Positions 1 through 9,192 are shown, numbered from the stretch's first letter. The stretch is 64,000 nt of DNA from JADGHX01 sp963837755 (GCA_963837755.1 CAWIOP010000004.1:124001-188000); one strand, 5' to 3'. Notes: generated by a model from the sequence alone, not told the origin. Program-made: numbers and translations.

Positions 1-648
1 GGTCGCGTAGACACCCAGTAACAGCGCAAAACAGATCACGAGCAGGGTTCCCGACAGCCGATGCGCGGCGCCGTAATCCAGAATCTCGGCATGATTGAAG
101 ATCGCAATCGAGGCGGTCTGCGTGCGGCCGGGAATGTTGCCGCCGATCATGAGCACCACGCCGAATTCGCCGAGCGTGTGCGCGAAACACAGTACGGCCG
201 CCGTGATGAAGCCGCGAAACGCCAGCGGCACCGCTATGGAAAAGAAACGGTCCCAGGGCGAGGCGCGCAACGTGGCGGCCGCTTCGAGCGCGCAAGTGCC
301 CACGGATTCGAACGCATCGCGCAGGGGCTGCACGGCGAAAGGCAGCGAGTAGAGCATCGAGCCGATCACGAGTCCGCTGAAGGTGAACACGGGAGATTCG
401 AGGCCCAGGGCGCGCAGCGTGTGCCCAGGCCAACCCTGTGGGCCCAGCAGCACGAGTAGGTAAAAGCCGAGCACGGTCGGAGGCAGCACCAGGGGCAGCG
501 ACACCAGGGCCTCGACCATGACGCGCCAGCGCGAGCGCCCGGTCGCCAGCCACCAGGCGAGCGGCGTACACAGAATCAGCAGAAAGACCATCGTGACGGC
601 AGCAAGCCGAAACGAAATCCACAGTGCGATGAGATCGGCGTGGGCCAT
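1..648 (-). CDS. modB: Molybdate ABC transporter permease ModB (3' end cut by window edge)
   Basis: Reading the minus strand from the ATG at 648 gives a hydrophobic protein beginning MAHADLIALW. It has several transmembrane segments and the permease EAA-type stretch (EAAATLRASPWDRFF), followed by LGEFGVVLMIGGNIPGRT, which is typical of ModB. It would form the inner-membrane channel for molybdate import, needed for FeMo-co. It starts 15 bases after modA ends, so the order is modA-modB. modC would be expected beyond the left edge. No frame problem was seen in the visible 216 codons. Confidence 0.93.
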   Translation of the reverse strand, partial: MAHADLIALWISFRLAAVTMVFLLILCTPLAWWLATGRSRWRVMVEALVSLPLVLPPTVLGFYLLVLLGPQGWPGHTLRALGLESPVFTFSGLVIGSMLYSLPFAVQPLRDAFESVGTCALEAAATLRASPWDRFFSIAVPLAFRGFITAAVLCFAHTLGEFGVVLMIGGNIPGRTQTASIAIFNHAEILDYGAAHRLSGTLLVICFALLLGVYAT

Positions 649-663
649 TGGCACGGGCCACCG

Positions 664-1428
664 TCAGTCGGCCGTGCGGTAGCCGGCGGCCCTGATCTCA
701 GCGAGCGCCTCACGATTCGTGCGCAGCCACGTGGTGAATGTTTCCGCGGCTTTCCGCTTTTTGGTCCGCGCCAGAATGACGGCATCCTGATCGATGCGGG
801 TATACATCGATTGGGGCGGCAGCCAATACGAGCCGCTCACGGTGCCGTCGGCTGCGGTCACCTGAGAGAGCGCGACGAATGCCAGGTCGACATTATCTGA
901 GGCGGCGAATTGCCAGGCCTGAGTGATGCTTTCGCCCTGCACGATCTTCTTTTCCCGATTGAGAGTGTCCCACAAGCCCATCACCGTGAGCACTTCCTGC
1001 GCTGCTGTTCCATAGGGGGCATTGCGCGGATTGGCGAGGCCGATGAACCGGTAGCGCCCGGCTTGCAACACTTTGCCGTCGCTGTCGACAACTCTCGTGT
1101 GCGGGCTCCACAGCACCAGTGTGCCGATGGCGTACGTGAAGCGGCTGCCCGGAACGGTCAGCCCTTCAGCTTCAAGCAACCTAGGCCTTTCGGTGTCGGC
1201 CGACAGGAACGCATCGAAGGGCGCGCCCTGTCTGATTTGCGTATGGAACTGACCCGAGGAGCCGGAACTGAGCACGAGCTTGTGGCCGCTCGCGTGCTCG
1301 AATCGTGGCGCAAGCTTCTGCAACGTGCCCAGGAAGTTCGCGGCAACGGCCACATTGAGCTCATCGGCCGATGCAGGCAGCGTGAGGCAGCAGAGCAACG
1401 CGCCAACTGTGCGGATGACGATATTCAT
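664..1428 (-). CDS. modA: Molybdate-binding periplasmic protein ModA
   Basis: Periplasmic substrate-binding protein of the molybdate ABC transporter, about 254 residues. The chosen ATG at 1428 gives a clean signal peptide (MNIVIRTVGALLCCLTLPASA) followed by DELNVAVAANF, the usual ModA mature start. An in-frame upstream ATG at 1506 would add 26 residues that do not resemble a signal. Further family segments are SSGSSGQFHTQI and GAPFDAFLSAD (oxyanion pocket). It precedes modB on the same strand and diverges from modD. Molybdenum supply fits the nif cluster next door. Confidence 0.93.
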   Translation of the reverse strand: MNIVIRTVGALLCCLTLPASADELNVAVAANFLGTLQKLAPRFEHASGHKLVLSSGSSGQFHTQIRQGAPFDAFLSADTERPRLLEAEGLTVPGSRFTYAIGTLVLWSPHTRVVDSDGKVLQAGRYRFIGLANPRNAPYGTAAQEVLTVMGLWDTLNREKKIVQGESITQAWQFAASDNVDLAFVALSQVTAADGTVSGSYWLPPQSMYTRIDQDAVILARTKKRKAAETFTTWLRTNREALAEIRAAGYRTAD

Positions 1429-1556
1429 GATGGCAACGGCTGCAAATCCGATGCCAGTCCATTGACGGCAGACTTGCAGACGCACGCGGTCTGCTGTTGC
1501 CGGCACGAAAAGCGCATCACTGAGTCACCCCGAGCGACCGGGCACCTGGAGCGACG

Positions 1557-2402
1557 ATGATCTGCCTGTCTGCGACCGAGATAGACCAGCTGATTTCCGA
1601 AGACCTGCCGTATGGCGACCTCACCACGCACGCGCTGGGAATCGGGAGTTGCTCGGGACGCGTGCAGTTCTTCGCACGCGGCGCGATGACTGTGTGCTGT
1701 ACCGAAGAGGCGAAGCTGATCTTCGAAAGGCTCGGCGCTTCGGCATCGGTTCTCGTGTCGAGTGGCGCGCAGGTGCCGCAGGGTGTCGCGCTCATGGAGG
1801 CAAATGGCCCGGCGGCTGCTCTGCTGGCGGGCTGGAAAATCGCGCAGACGCTGATCGAATGGTCCTCGGGCATCGCTACCGCCGTCGCCGAGATGGTGGC
1901 GGCGGCGAGGGCGGTGGCGCCGCGAACCGTCATCGCGTGTACACGCAAAACCGTGCCATTCAGCCGGCGCATGTCGGTGAAAGCGGTGCGTGCAGGCGGC
2001 GGCACCCTGCATCGATTGGGGCTTTCGGACACCGTGCTGTTCTTCCCCGAGCATCGCACGTTCATCTCATCTGGCACGTCGCTCGCGGCGCTCACTGCGC
2101 AACTGTCCACTGCAGAACCGGAGCGGTCGGTGGTGGTGGAGATCACAACGGTGGCGGACGCCGTGGCCGCGGCTCGGCATGCCGACGTGTTGCAGCTCGA
2201 GAAGTTCTCGCCGGATCAGGTCGCCCGCGTTGTTGCGCAGGTTCCCAAGCGGCCCGACGGCCGTCCGATCATTGCCGCAGCGGGCGGCATCGACGCAGCC
2301 AACGTGGCGAGCTATGCGGCAGCCGGCGCGCAGGTAATCGTCACTTCGTGGCCTTACTACGCATCGCCGCGCGACGTGCAGGTACGGTTCAGCGCTGAAT
2401 GA
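1557..2402 (+). CDS. modD: ModD, quinolinate-phosphoribosyltransferase-like protein
   Basis: A 281-residue protein of the nicotinate/quinolinate phosphoribosyltransferase fold, in the ModD branch that sits with molybdate-transport genes. Seen: EDLPYGDLTTHALG near the N-terminus, ACTRKTVPFSRRMSVKAV (substrate-binding basic motif), and IIAAAGGIDAANVASYAAAGAQVIVTS near the C-terminus (phosphate-binding barrel end). The ModD role in molybdenum metabolism is not established, so only the family is called. It diverges from modA with about 130 bases between the chosen starts. Confidence 0.88.
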   Translation: MICLSATEIDQLISEDLPYGDLTTHALGIGSCSGRVQFFARGAMTVCCTEEAKLIFERLGASASVLVSSGAQVPQGVALMEANGPAAALLAGWKIAQTLIEWSSGIATAVAEMVAAARAVAPRTVIACTRKTVPFSRRMSVKAVRAGGGTLHRLGLSDTVLFFPEHRTFISSGTSLAALTAQLSTAEPERSVVVEITTVADAVAAARHADVLQLEKFSPDQVARVVAQVPKRPDGRPIIAAAGGIDAANVASYAAAGAQVIVTSWPYYASPRDVQVRFSAE

Positions 2403-2575
2403 GCGGTAGCGCGCGGTAACGCAGGCAAGCTCCGCCCGTGCGTTGAATCTCCGACAACGCCGGGCACCGGTTTGTCCGGAAGCGAACAAAGGCGTCGTTC
2501 GCGGCCGCTTTGCCGGCGGTGTCGGGCTGGTTCCAGATTTGCATGGACCATGGCCCCACTGCAGTGAGCGCAGCC

Positions 2576-2809
2576 ATGGCGATGACCGGTGCCAGTATCG
2601 AACAGTTGCTCGCGCGCGCTTTCCCCGGCGCGCAGGTCGAGATCGTCGATCTTGCCGGCGACGGCGATCACTGGAGCGCGCGCATCGTGTCCGAGGCGTT
2701 TCGCGGCAAGACTCTCGTGCAACAGCATCGAATGGTTTATCAGGCGATCGGCTCGCAGATGGGCGGTGAGCTGCATGCGCTGGCACTGAAGACTGCCGCG
2801 CCGGAGTGA
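2576..2809 (+). CDS. BolA-family protein
   Basis: A small BolA-type protein of about 77 residues. The core HWSARIVSEAFRGKTLVQQH matches the BolA helix-turn-helix-like signature, and MVYQAIGSQMGGELHALAL is the usual C-terminal part. BolA proteins pair with CGFS monothiol glutaredoxins through a shared [2Fe-2S] cluster, and exactly such a glutaredoxin follows 60 bases downstream. The start was placed at the ATG at 2576 because sequence further upstream (in-frame ATG at 2510) does not look like BolA. The Shine-Dalgarno is weak, so the start is uncertain. Confidence 0.88.
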   Translation: MAMTGASIEQLLARAFPGAQVEIVDLAGDGDHWSARIVSEAFRGKTLVQQHRMVYQAIGSQMGGELHALALKTAAPE

Positions 2810-2869
2810 CGGTGCGAAGCGTGCTCCGGCCCTGAACGTGCCCCACTTTTCTTTCGGAAGGAGACTGCC

Positions 2870-3211
2870 ATGCCCGGCAAAGTATCGGATCGCATCGGTG
2901 ACATCGTCGCGAAGCATGACGTCGTGTTGTTCATGAAAGGCGTGCCGGCCGCTCCGCAATGCGGATTCTCGGGAGCGGTCGTACAGATACTGGGCCGCGT
3001 CGGCGTGAGCTACGGCAGTGTCAACGTGCTGGAAGACGGCGAGATCCGCGAAGGTATCAAAGCCTTTTCGAATTGGCCGACGATTCCGCAGCTCTACGTC
3101 AAAGGCGAGTTCGTTGGCGGCTGCGACATCGTGCGCGAGATGTACCAGAGTGGCGAGCTCACGAAGCTGCTCGAGTCGAAGTCCATTCCGAAGGCTGCAC
3201 CCGTGCAATAG
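2870..3211 (+). CDS. grxD: Monothiol glutaredoxin Grx4/GrxD
   Basis: A 113-residue monothiol glutaredoxin with the CGFS active site (AAPQCGFSGAVVQIL), the WPTIPQLYVKGEFVGGCDI glutathione-binding cis-Pro and GG segments, and normal family length. It carries and transfers [2Fe-2S] clusters with BolA. A good ribosome site (GGAGA) lies 6 bases before the ATG. With bolA it forms a small Fe-S trafficking pair between the mod genes and the fix/isc operon, and it converges with the TPR gene. Confidence 0.96.
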   Translation: MPGKVSDRIGDIVAKHDVVLFMKGVPAAPQCGFSGAVVQILGRVGVSYGSVNVLEDGEIREGIKAFSNWPTIPQLYVKGEFVGGCDIVREMYQSGELTKLLESKSIPKAAPVQ

Positions 3212-3251
3212 ATGCGGGTGGCACTGGGCCTGGGCGTTGTCGCCCCCGGCA

Positions 3252-3749
3252 TCAGATCGCTGCGCCAGCGAGCGCGCGGATGACAGATGCACCGACACTG
3301 TCCTGCGGGTCGAGCTCGGCGAGCTTGTCGAGGAGCGCGCGTGCTTCGCCGGGGCGGCCGAGGCGCAGGCGAATGAAGGCCAGCGCCTTGAGGCTGAACA
3401 GGTAGAAGTGCTGCGGGCCGTCGACGGCGGCCCAGCGGGCAGACTCCGGTGAGAGCGCGGTCCAGTCGCTGGAAAAACCCGCTTGACTGGCGGCCGCGGC
3501 AAGACCGGAGAGCGTTGCGCTTTCGGCATCCGCCAGGCGCCGCTTGTAGAAGTAGAACTTGTAGAGCGCGAAGTACACCGGCAGGCATTGCGGATCCAAC
3601 GCCTGTGCTTCGCGCAGCAAGCCCTCGGCTCGGACCGCGTCGGCGTAGGCGCTCGCGGCTTCGCGCAGTCGCCGATCCACCGGTTCGGCTGCGCGCCCGC
3701 CGAAACGCGCGGGCTCTTCGATCGCGGGGCTTGCGTCAGCCCCAGACAT
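3252..3749 (-). CDS. TPR-type protein at the end of the fix operon
   Basis: A 165-residue protein with helical repeats resembling tetratricopeptide units (QALDPQCLPVYFALYKFYFYKRR and FYLFSLKALAFIRLRLGRPGEARALLDKLAELDP). There are no catalytic motifs. The ATG at 3749 was chosen because it lies 14 bases inside the end of the upstream ferredoxin gene, giving translational coupling. Earlier in-frame ATGs lie deep in the ferredoxin. It is the last gene of the minus-strand nif/fix run. I believe similar proteins occur next to nif [2Fe-2S] ferredoxins. Its function is unknown. Confidence 0.75.
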   Translation of the reverse strand: MSGADASPAIEEPARFGGRAAEPVDRRLREAASAYADAVRAEGLLREAQALDPQCLPVYFALYKFYFYKRRLADAESATLSGLAAAASQAGFSSDWTALSPESARWAAVDGPQHFYLFSLKALAFIRLRLGRPGEARALLDKLAELDPQDSVGASVIRALAGAAI

Positions 3750-4062
3750 CGCTGGGCGCGCGCAGGTCTTCCACAGGCTGGCCGCCAAGCAGATGCTGCT
3801 CGAAGATCTGCGTCACGTGCTCTTTCGTGACCCGGGAATACAGCACGCCCTCAGGATAGACCACGACGTTCGCGCCGCGATCGCAAGGGCCGAGGCACCC
3901 GGAAAACGTGACGGCGATCTGGTCGTAAAGGTTTCGCTTCTGCAGCTCCTGCCAGAAGGCTTGCAGCACTTCGGCGCTGCCGTGCTGCGTGCAGCTGCCG
4001 CGCGGATGCCCGGCCGGGCGGGATTGCGAGCAGACGAACACGTGCTTCTGTGGTTTCCCCAT
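3736..4062 (-). CDS. Thioredoxin-fold [2Fe-2S] ferredoxin
   Basis: A 108-residue protein of the thioredoxin-like (2Fe-2S) ferredoxin family. The four likely ligands are Cys11 (VFVCSQSRP), Cys24 (GSCTQHG) and the pair in FSGCLGPCDRG, followed by VVVYPEGVLYSRV. These ferredoxins are often found in nitrogen-fixation clusters as electron carriers. It starts 10 bases after the fixX stop and overlaps the TPR gene by 14 bases, so it belongs to the fix operon. Confidence 0.9.
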   Translation of the reverse strand: MGKPQKHVFVCSQSRPAGHPRGSCTQHGSAEVLQAFWQELQKRNLYDQIAVTFSGCLGPCDRGANVVVYPEGVLYSRVTKEHVTQIFEQHLLGGQPVEDLRAPSDVWG

Positions 4063-4071
4063 GTCTTACGC

Positions 4072-4358
4072 TCAGCCGAACTTGAACAGGATGCCGTAGC
4101 CGCCGCGCGGGTATTCCCACTGCACGTTCGCGTGCTCGCTGCAGATCACGCGGCAGGTGCCGCACTCCAGGCAGCCATCGGTGATCAGCGTGACCTGTCC
4201 ATTGCCCTCGCGTGTGTAGCAGGACGCCGGGCAGCAGATCGTGCACGGCTTGGACTCGCATTTGGGCTGCAGACATCCGCGTCGATGATCTGGATGTGCG
4301 GGCGGCCCGCGTCGACCCGGTAGCGGTTCTGAAAGAGCTTTTCCTCGACCTTGATCAT
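4072..4358 (-). CDS. fixX: Ferredoxin-like protein FixX (frame disturbed)
   Basis: FixX carries electrons for the FixABCX bifurcating complex. The N-terminal frame (MIKVEEKLFQNRYRVDAGRP) runs to about 4275. The C-terminal frame then supplies the clusters (KPCTICCPASCY, GCLECGTCRVIC) and the typical end GGYGILFKFG. Joining them needs loss of two bases or gain of one near 4270-4280. Either gives about 94-95 residues, the family length. The ATG overlaps the fixC stop (ATGA). The break matches the base-doubling pattern seen in neighbouring genes, so it is probably a consensus error. Confidence 0.85.
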
Positions 4359-5657
4359 TCGAAGGCCCTCCACAGTTTGAATGCATCGCCCAGCAGCCCG
4401 AATGGCGAGCGCCGGGCGATGAAGTCTTGCGGATCGCCCGTTCCTTGGTCTTCTTGTCGGCGCCGTCGACCATCAACATGGTGTGGGCGGCGCGGTTGAC
4501 CAGCTCCGGGTACTGCGTAAAGAACTGGTGGTTGTTTTCCAGAACCTCGGGCATGTCGCGATATTTCTGAGGTCCTTCATCACGAAGCTGCCGTCGAGCT
4601 TGCCGCGATAACGCGCGAGATTGGCGGCGGTGAACGGCTTGCCTTCGGCGCGCAGCTCGATCGCGGTCTCGGCCGCGAGCCGCCCGGTGGTCATGGCCAG
4701 GTTCGAGCCCTCACGATGCACGCGTTCACGAACATGCCCGCATCCCCGACGATCATCCACCCTTCACCGTAGATGGTCGGAATGGCGTTGTAGCCGCCCT
4801 CGGGGATGAGGTGCGCGCTGTACTCCTTCATCTCGCCGCCCTCGATCAGCGGCTTGATCGAGGGGTGCGCCTTCATCCGTTCGATCAGCTGATGCGGCGT
4901 GATGCTTCGTGAGTCCGGAAGTCGGACAGCAGGCAGCCCACCCCGATGCGTCAGCGATTCCTTGTTGGTGTACAGGAAGCCCGTGCCGACCATGCCCTGC
5001 GTGATCTTGCCGGCCATCTCGATGACGACGCCTTCATCCGGCCCGACATTGAAGCGGCTCTCGATGGTGGTGTCCGGCAGGAAGTGGATTTCCTTGACCG
5101 CCAGCGCCACGTCGCGCGCTCGCAGCTCGGCGTGGAAACCGGCCTTCCTTGCGCAGCAGGGAATTGACTCCGTCAGCCAGAATCACGACATCGGCGTACA
5201 CGGAGCCGCCCTCGCGGTCGAGTCTGCACGCCGATGACGCGCTTGCCGTCCATGAGCAGACCCGTGACCGTGGTCTCGCAGATCAGCAGTGCGCCCGCAT
5301 CCCGCACTTGCGCGAGAACCACTTGTCGAACTGCGCGCGGATGATCGTGTAGCGATTGTACGGCGGCTTGTTGAACGCATCGAGACCGGTATGTGGTGCC
5401 AACGAATGAGTCGTCGTCCAGCATCCACATGCGCTGCTCGATGATGTGGCGTTCGAGCGGCGCGTCTTCGCGGAAATCCGGGATGATCTTTTCCAGCGCG
5501 TCCGAATAGAGGATCGCGCCTTGCACATTCTTCGAGCCCGGCGATTCGCCACGCTCGATCTGCAGCACGCTGCAAGCCGGCCTTGGCCAGCGGTATAGGC
5601 GGCAGCGTTGCCCGAAGGCCCCGCACCCACCACGACAGCGTCGAATTTCTCTGACAT
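4355..5657 (-). CDS. fixC: FixC flavoprotein dehydrogenase (many apparent frameshifts)
   Basis: FAD-dependent ETF-quinone-oxidoreductase-like subunit of the FixABCX complex, which sends electrons to nitrogenase. All family segments are present across three frames: FDAVVVGAGPSGNAAAY (FAD fold), GESPGSKNVQG, NKPPYNRYTIIRAQFDKW, PEGGYNAIPTIYGEGWMIVGDAG, REGSNLAMTTGRLAAE and VLENNHQFFTQYPELV. I count 8 extra and 4 missing bases. Correcting them gives 432 codons plus stop with no residue lost, and the length is normal for FixC. Nearly all extra or missing bases are at wobble positions. The stop overlaps the fixX start. Confidence 0.9.
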
Positions 5658-5673
5658 GGCGTTACCTCAGCTG

Positions 5674-6768
5674 CTAGCCCGTGCGCCTCGCCGTAGCGAG
5701 GTACTGACGGAAGGCGTCGGTCAACGCGGGCAGAATCTGCATGGCATTGCCGACGATGGCATAGGTTGCGAAATCGAAAATCGGAGCGTTCGGGTCTTCA
5801 TTGATCGCGATGATCACATCCGAGGCCTCCATGCCCACGCGATGCTGGATCGCGCCGGAGATGCCGGCCGCGATGTAGAGCTTGGGGCGTACCGTCTTGC
5901 CCGTCTGGCCCACTTGCCGGTCGGGCGTGACCCAGCCGGCCTGCACCACGGGTCGCGTTGCGCCGACCTCCGCGCCGAGCACCTTCGCCAGGTCCCAGAC
6001 GAGGTCGAAATTCTCCGGACGTTTCAGGCCCCGGCCGCCGGATACAATGATGTCGGCATACGCGAGCTGCGCCTGGTTCTGGCGCTCATCGGGGATGAAC
6101 TCGAGAACCTTGGTGATGATGCTCGTCTCGATGAGCCCCAGCGTCTCTTCGACGATGCGCCCGGTGCGCGTATTCCGGCGCTCCGGCAGCTGCATCACGC
6201 GCGGCCGCACGGTCGCCATCTGCGGCCGATAGTTGAGCGTCATGATCGTGCACAGCAGACTTCCGCCGAACGTCGGGCGCGTCGCCGCCAGGCTGCGGTT
6301 CTCGAGGTCGATATTGAGCTCGGTGCAATCGGCGGTGAGGCCGGTGGCAAGCGTCGTGGCGACGCTGCCGGCGAGGTCGCGGCCGATGCGTGGTCGCGCC
6401 CGAGCAGCATGATCTCCGGCTGGTATCTGTTGACGAGCTCGGTGAGGCCGCTGCGTGTAGGGCTCGTTGCGGTAGTCGCGCAGGATCGGGTCTTCGATCA
6501 CATAGCAAAGGTCGGCGCCGTGGTGAAACGCTTCTTCACAGGCGTGACGGATATCCGGGCCCGGTGCGCCCAGCACGACTCCGGCGAGCTCGACGCCGAG
6601 CTGGTCGGCGAGCTTGCGGCCTTCACCGATCAGCTCCCAGGACACCGGGTGCGTGGCGCCGCGCTCGTGCTCGATGAACACCCACACGCCCTTGTAGGCT
6701 GCCAGGCGCGGGTCGAGCTCCAGTTTGCGGCGGCCGGTGGCGGGTTTCTTCGCGGGCACTTCACTCAT
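5674..6768 (-). CDS. fixB: FixB, electron transfer flavoprotein alpha subunit
   Basis: Alpha subunit of the nitrogen-fixation electron transfer flavoprotein, FAD-binding. The N-terminal part VWVFIEHERGATHPVSWELIGEGRKLAD and the C-terminal FAD domain (IVSGGRGLKRPENFDLV, GQTGKTVRPKLYIAAGISGAIQH, INEDPNAPIFDFATYAIVGN) are intact. About 22 residues near 6390-6460 are scrambled by three one-base insertions (ACG|C|AGC, GGG|C|GCG, ACG|C|ATC on the coding strand). These cancel, so the frame is not lost. Corrected length is 363 residues. Start at ATG 6768, since MSEVPAKK is the usual opening. Confidence 0.92.
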   Translation of the reverse strand: MSEVPAKKPATGRRKLELDPRLAAYKGVWVFIEHERGATHPVSWELIGEGRKLADQLGVELAGVVLGAPGPDIRHACEEAFHHGADLCYVIEDPILRDYRNEPYTQRPHRARQQIPAGDHAARARPRIGRDLAGSVATTLATGLTADCTELNIDLENRSLAATRPTFGGSLLCTIMTLNYRPQMATVRPRVMQLPERRNTRTGRIVEETLGLIETSIITKVLEFIPDERQNQAQLAYADIIVSGGRGLKRPENFDLVWDLAKVLGAEVGATRPVVQAGWVTPDRQVGQTGKTVRPKLYIAAGISGAIQHRVGMEASDVIIAINEDPNAPIFDFATYAIVGNAMQILPALTDAFRQYLATARRTG

Positions 6769-6789
6769 GTTCGACGCCTCATGCAATGC

Positions 6790-7615
6790 TCACGATTCGA
6801 GTTGCGGATGACGCGTGAACAGCTTCGCCAGCAGCGTCACCGCCAGGTCTTTGGGCGCGCCGCCCTGCGCTTCGATGCGTTCCGCCTTCTGTGCTGCGCG
6901 GCTGCGGCGCGAACACTTTGCGACCACCGTCGGCGAGCCCTTGAGGCCGATCTTGCTCACGTCTTCGATGCCGGCGGCGCTCTTGTCCCAGACTTTCAGC
7001 GGGTGGCGCGCGGCGCGGAACATGTCATCGATGCTCGCGAAGCGCATCTCGTTGATGCCTTCGAGCATGGTGATCAGGCACGGCAGCCTCGTCTTCAGCA
7101 CCTGCACGCCGCCCTCGGCGCGTCGGTCGCACGGTGATTTCCCTGGTCTCCAGGTCCAGCGTGTCGATCTTCGCAACGTAGGTGAGCAGCTGCAGGCCGA
7201 GGCGCTTGGCGATGCCGGGGCCCACCTGCGCGGTGTCGCCGTCGATGGTCTGCTTGCCGGTGAACACCAGATCGACCGGCATGTCTTGCCGAATGCGATT
7301 GACTGCGGCGGCCAGCGCATAGCTCGTGGCGAGCGTGTCGGAGCCGGCGAACGCGCGGTCGGTCACGAGGATGGCGTCGTCGGCGCCGAACGAGATCGCC
7401 TTGCGCAGCGCGCCTTCGGCTTGCGGAGGGCCCATGCACAGTACGGTGACGCGCCCGCCGTGCCGATCTTTCAGGCGCAGAGCTTCTTCGAGCGCGTACA
7501 GATCGTAAGGATTCACGATGGCGGGCACGCCTTGCCGCATGATCGTGTTGGTCACCGGGTGCACGCGAATCTGCGCGCTGTCGGGAACCTGTTTGATACA
7601 GACGACGATGTGCAT
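6790..7615 (-). CDS. fixA: FixA, electron transfer flavoprotein beta subunit
   Basis: Beta subunit of the Fix electron-bifurcating flavoprotein. Seen: MHIVVCIKQVPDSAQIRV, GVPAIVNPYDLYALEEAL, VDLVFTGKQTIDGDTAQVGPG, then, in another frame, LPCLITMLEGINEMRFASI. Two extra bases (ACG|C|GCC near 7120 and ACA|G|AAG near 6890) and one missing Lys wobble base (near 6920) account for the frame changes. Corrected length is 274 residues, normal for FixA. It follows nifW by 12 bases. Confidence 0.92.
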
Positions 7616-7627
7616 GCCAGGGCTCCT

Positions 7628-7972
7628 CTATTGCCGCGGCCCGTTGCGCGAGGGCAGGGTGCTGCGCAGGTTGTCGAGCGCGACGTGGCTGCCGTCGGCG
7701 TCCTGAAAAACCTTGAATACCTTTTCGCGCGCCGGCGTGGAGCGAACGAAGTCTTCGTAAGCGCGTATCAGCAGGCTGCGGCAGGCCTGGTACTGGGGTT
7801 CGGCGTCGAGATCGGCCACATCCGGCTTCGCCGTGCGCAGGTATTGATTGAACCGTTTGAGAATATGCAGGCGGTTCACGTGCACGACCGCGGGGTCGTA
7901 GGCAATGGAGAAGAAGGCGAAGAACTCTTCCGCCGCCGACAGTCTGCCCAGTGCTTCCAGAGTGTCGTTCAT
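7628..7972 (-). CDS. nifW: Nitrogenase-stabilising protein NifW
   Basis: A 114-residue NifW: LGRLSAAEEFFAFFSIAYDPAVVHVNRLHILKRFNQYL is the family core, followed by RSLLIRAYEDFVRSTPAREKVFKVF. NifW is associated with protection or stabilisation of the MoFe protein. Its ATG overlaps the nifV stop (ATGA), so the two are translationally coupled, and fixA follows directly. Confidence 0.95.
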   Translation of the reverse strand: MNDTLEALGRLSAAEEFFAFFSIAYDPAVVHVNRLHILKRFNQYLRTAKPDVADLDAEPQYQACRSLLIRAYEDFVRSTPAREKVFKVFQDADGSHVALDNLRSTLPSRNGPRQ

Positions 7973-9117
7973 GGTGATCTCGATCGGGCGTCCCGCGCGC
8001 CGTGTTCCAGATAGAAACGCCTGAGATCTTCGCCGTCGGGCGAGCGTTTGTTCGCCACCGCGTGATCGCGGATGCGCGCCAGCATCGCGCCGGCCTGCAT
8101 CTGGCTGAGTGAGATGCCGAGATCGGCGTACGCCTGCAGCACCGCGCTCGAGCCGGAATGTTTGCCGAGCACCACGCGATGCTCGCGGCCAACCTCGGTC
8201 GGGTCGAAGCCCTGGTAGTTGAGCGGATTCTTGATGAGGCCGTCCACATGGATGCCGGACTCATGCGTAAACACGGCTTCGCCGACGATGCTCTTGTTCA
8301 CGGCCACCTCGCGCCCGGAGGCCGACGCCACCAGTCGCGAAAGCGCCGGAAACCGCCGGGCATCGATGCCCGTCTCGATGCCGTACAGGTGTCGCAGTGC
8401 CATCACGGCTTCTTCCAGCGGCGCGTTGCCGGCGCGTTCGCCCAGGCCGTTGACGGTGGTGTTGATATGCGTGGCACCGGCGCGCACGGCGGCCAGCGTG
8501 TTGGCCGTGGCCAGCCCAAAGTCATCGTGCGCGTGCATTTCGATTTCCAGATCCACCGCCGCGCACAGTTGCCCGATGCGGCGCGCGGTGGCTGGCGGAT
8601 CGAGCACGCCCAGCGTGTCTGCGAATCGAAAGCGTCGCGCACCCGCGGCCTGCGCGGTTTCGGCCGCCTTGATGAGAAAATCCGGATCGGCGCGCGAGGC
8701 GTCTTCCGCTCCCACCGAGACGTCGGGGCCGGCTTCGAGCGCCGCGCCGACGCAGCGTCTGATGCGCTCGAGCACCCACTCGCGCGTCTGGCGCAGCTTG
8801 TGGTGGATGTGGATATCGGAGACCGGAATCGAAAGATTGACGATGTGGACGGGGCACCGGATCACCGCGTCGACGTCGGCCTGAGTCATGCGGCCCCAGG
8901 CCATGAGCCGGGCCGTCAGGCGCAGCCCGGCAATCTCCTGGATGGTCTCGTGCTCGACACCGCCCATGATGGGAATGCCGATCTCGAGCTCCGGCACGCC
9001 CGCGGCATCGAGCGCGCGCGCGATCGCGAGTTTCTCGTGAATGGCGAAGGCCACACCGGCGCTCTGCTCGCCGTCGCGCAGAGTCGTGTCGTTTACGGTG
9101 ATGGCCTGAACCGGCAT
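7969..9117 (-). CDS. nifV: Homocitrate synthase NifV
   Basis: Condenses acetyl-CoA and 2-oxoglutarate to homocitrate, the organic ligand of FeMo-co. It has 382 residues. NDTTLRDGEQSAGVAF is the DRE-TIM metallolyase start, MHAHDDFGLATANTLAAVRAGATHINTTVNGLGERAGN carries the metal-binding HxH and GLGERAGN motif, and FTHESGIHVDGLIKNPLNYQGFDP is the C-terminal signature. A -24/-12 promoter and a NifA site lie upstream. No frame errors. Confidence 0.97.
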   Translation of the reverse strand: MPVQAITVNDTTLRDGEQSAGVAFAIHEKLAIARALDAAGVPELEIGIPIMGGVEHETIQEIAGLRLTARLMAWGRMTQADVDAVIRCPVHIVNLSIPVSDIHIHHKLRQTREWVLERIRRCVGAALEAGPDVSVGAEDASRADPDFLIKAAETAQAAGARRFRFADTLGVLDPPATARRIGQLCAAVDLEIEMHAHDDFGLATANTLAAVRAGATHINTTVNGLGERAGNAPLEEAVMALRHLYGIETGIDARRFPALSRLVASASGREVAVNKSIVGEAVFTHESGIHVDGLIKNPLNYQGFDPTEVGREHRVVLGKHSGSSAVLQAYADLGISLSQMQAGAMLARIRDHAVANKRSPDGEDLRRFYLEHGARDARSRSP

Positions 9118-9176
9118 TGCTCGAATCCTGCGAAAAGTGCCCGACCTGATGGGGATCTGTGGTCTGGCGAAGACAG

Positions 9177-9192
9177 AGCAACTCGCATGCCA
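9177..9192 (-). promoter_or_regulatory. Sigma54 promoter for nifVW-fixABCX
   Basis: On the minus strand this reads TGGCATGCGAGTTGCT, matching the -24/-12 consensus TGGCAYRN4TTGCW at every defined base. It ends 60 bases before the nifV ATG. Transcription should start near 9166. Confidence 0.9.

Noticed and set aside
5608..7137. Long plus-strand frame opposite fixB and fixA
   Set aside because: It is a GC-rich shadow of the minus-strand fix genes with no family resemblance.
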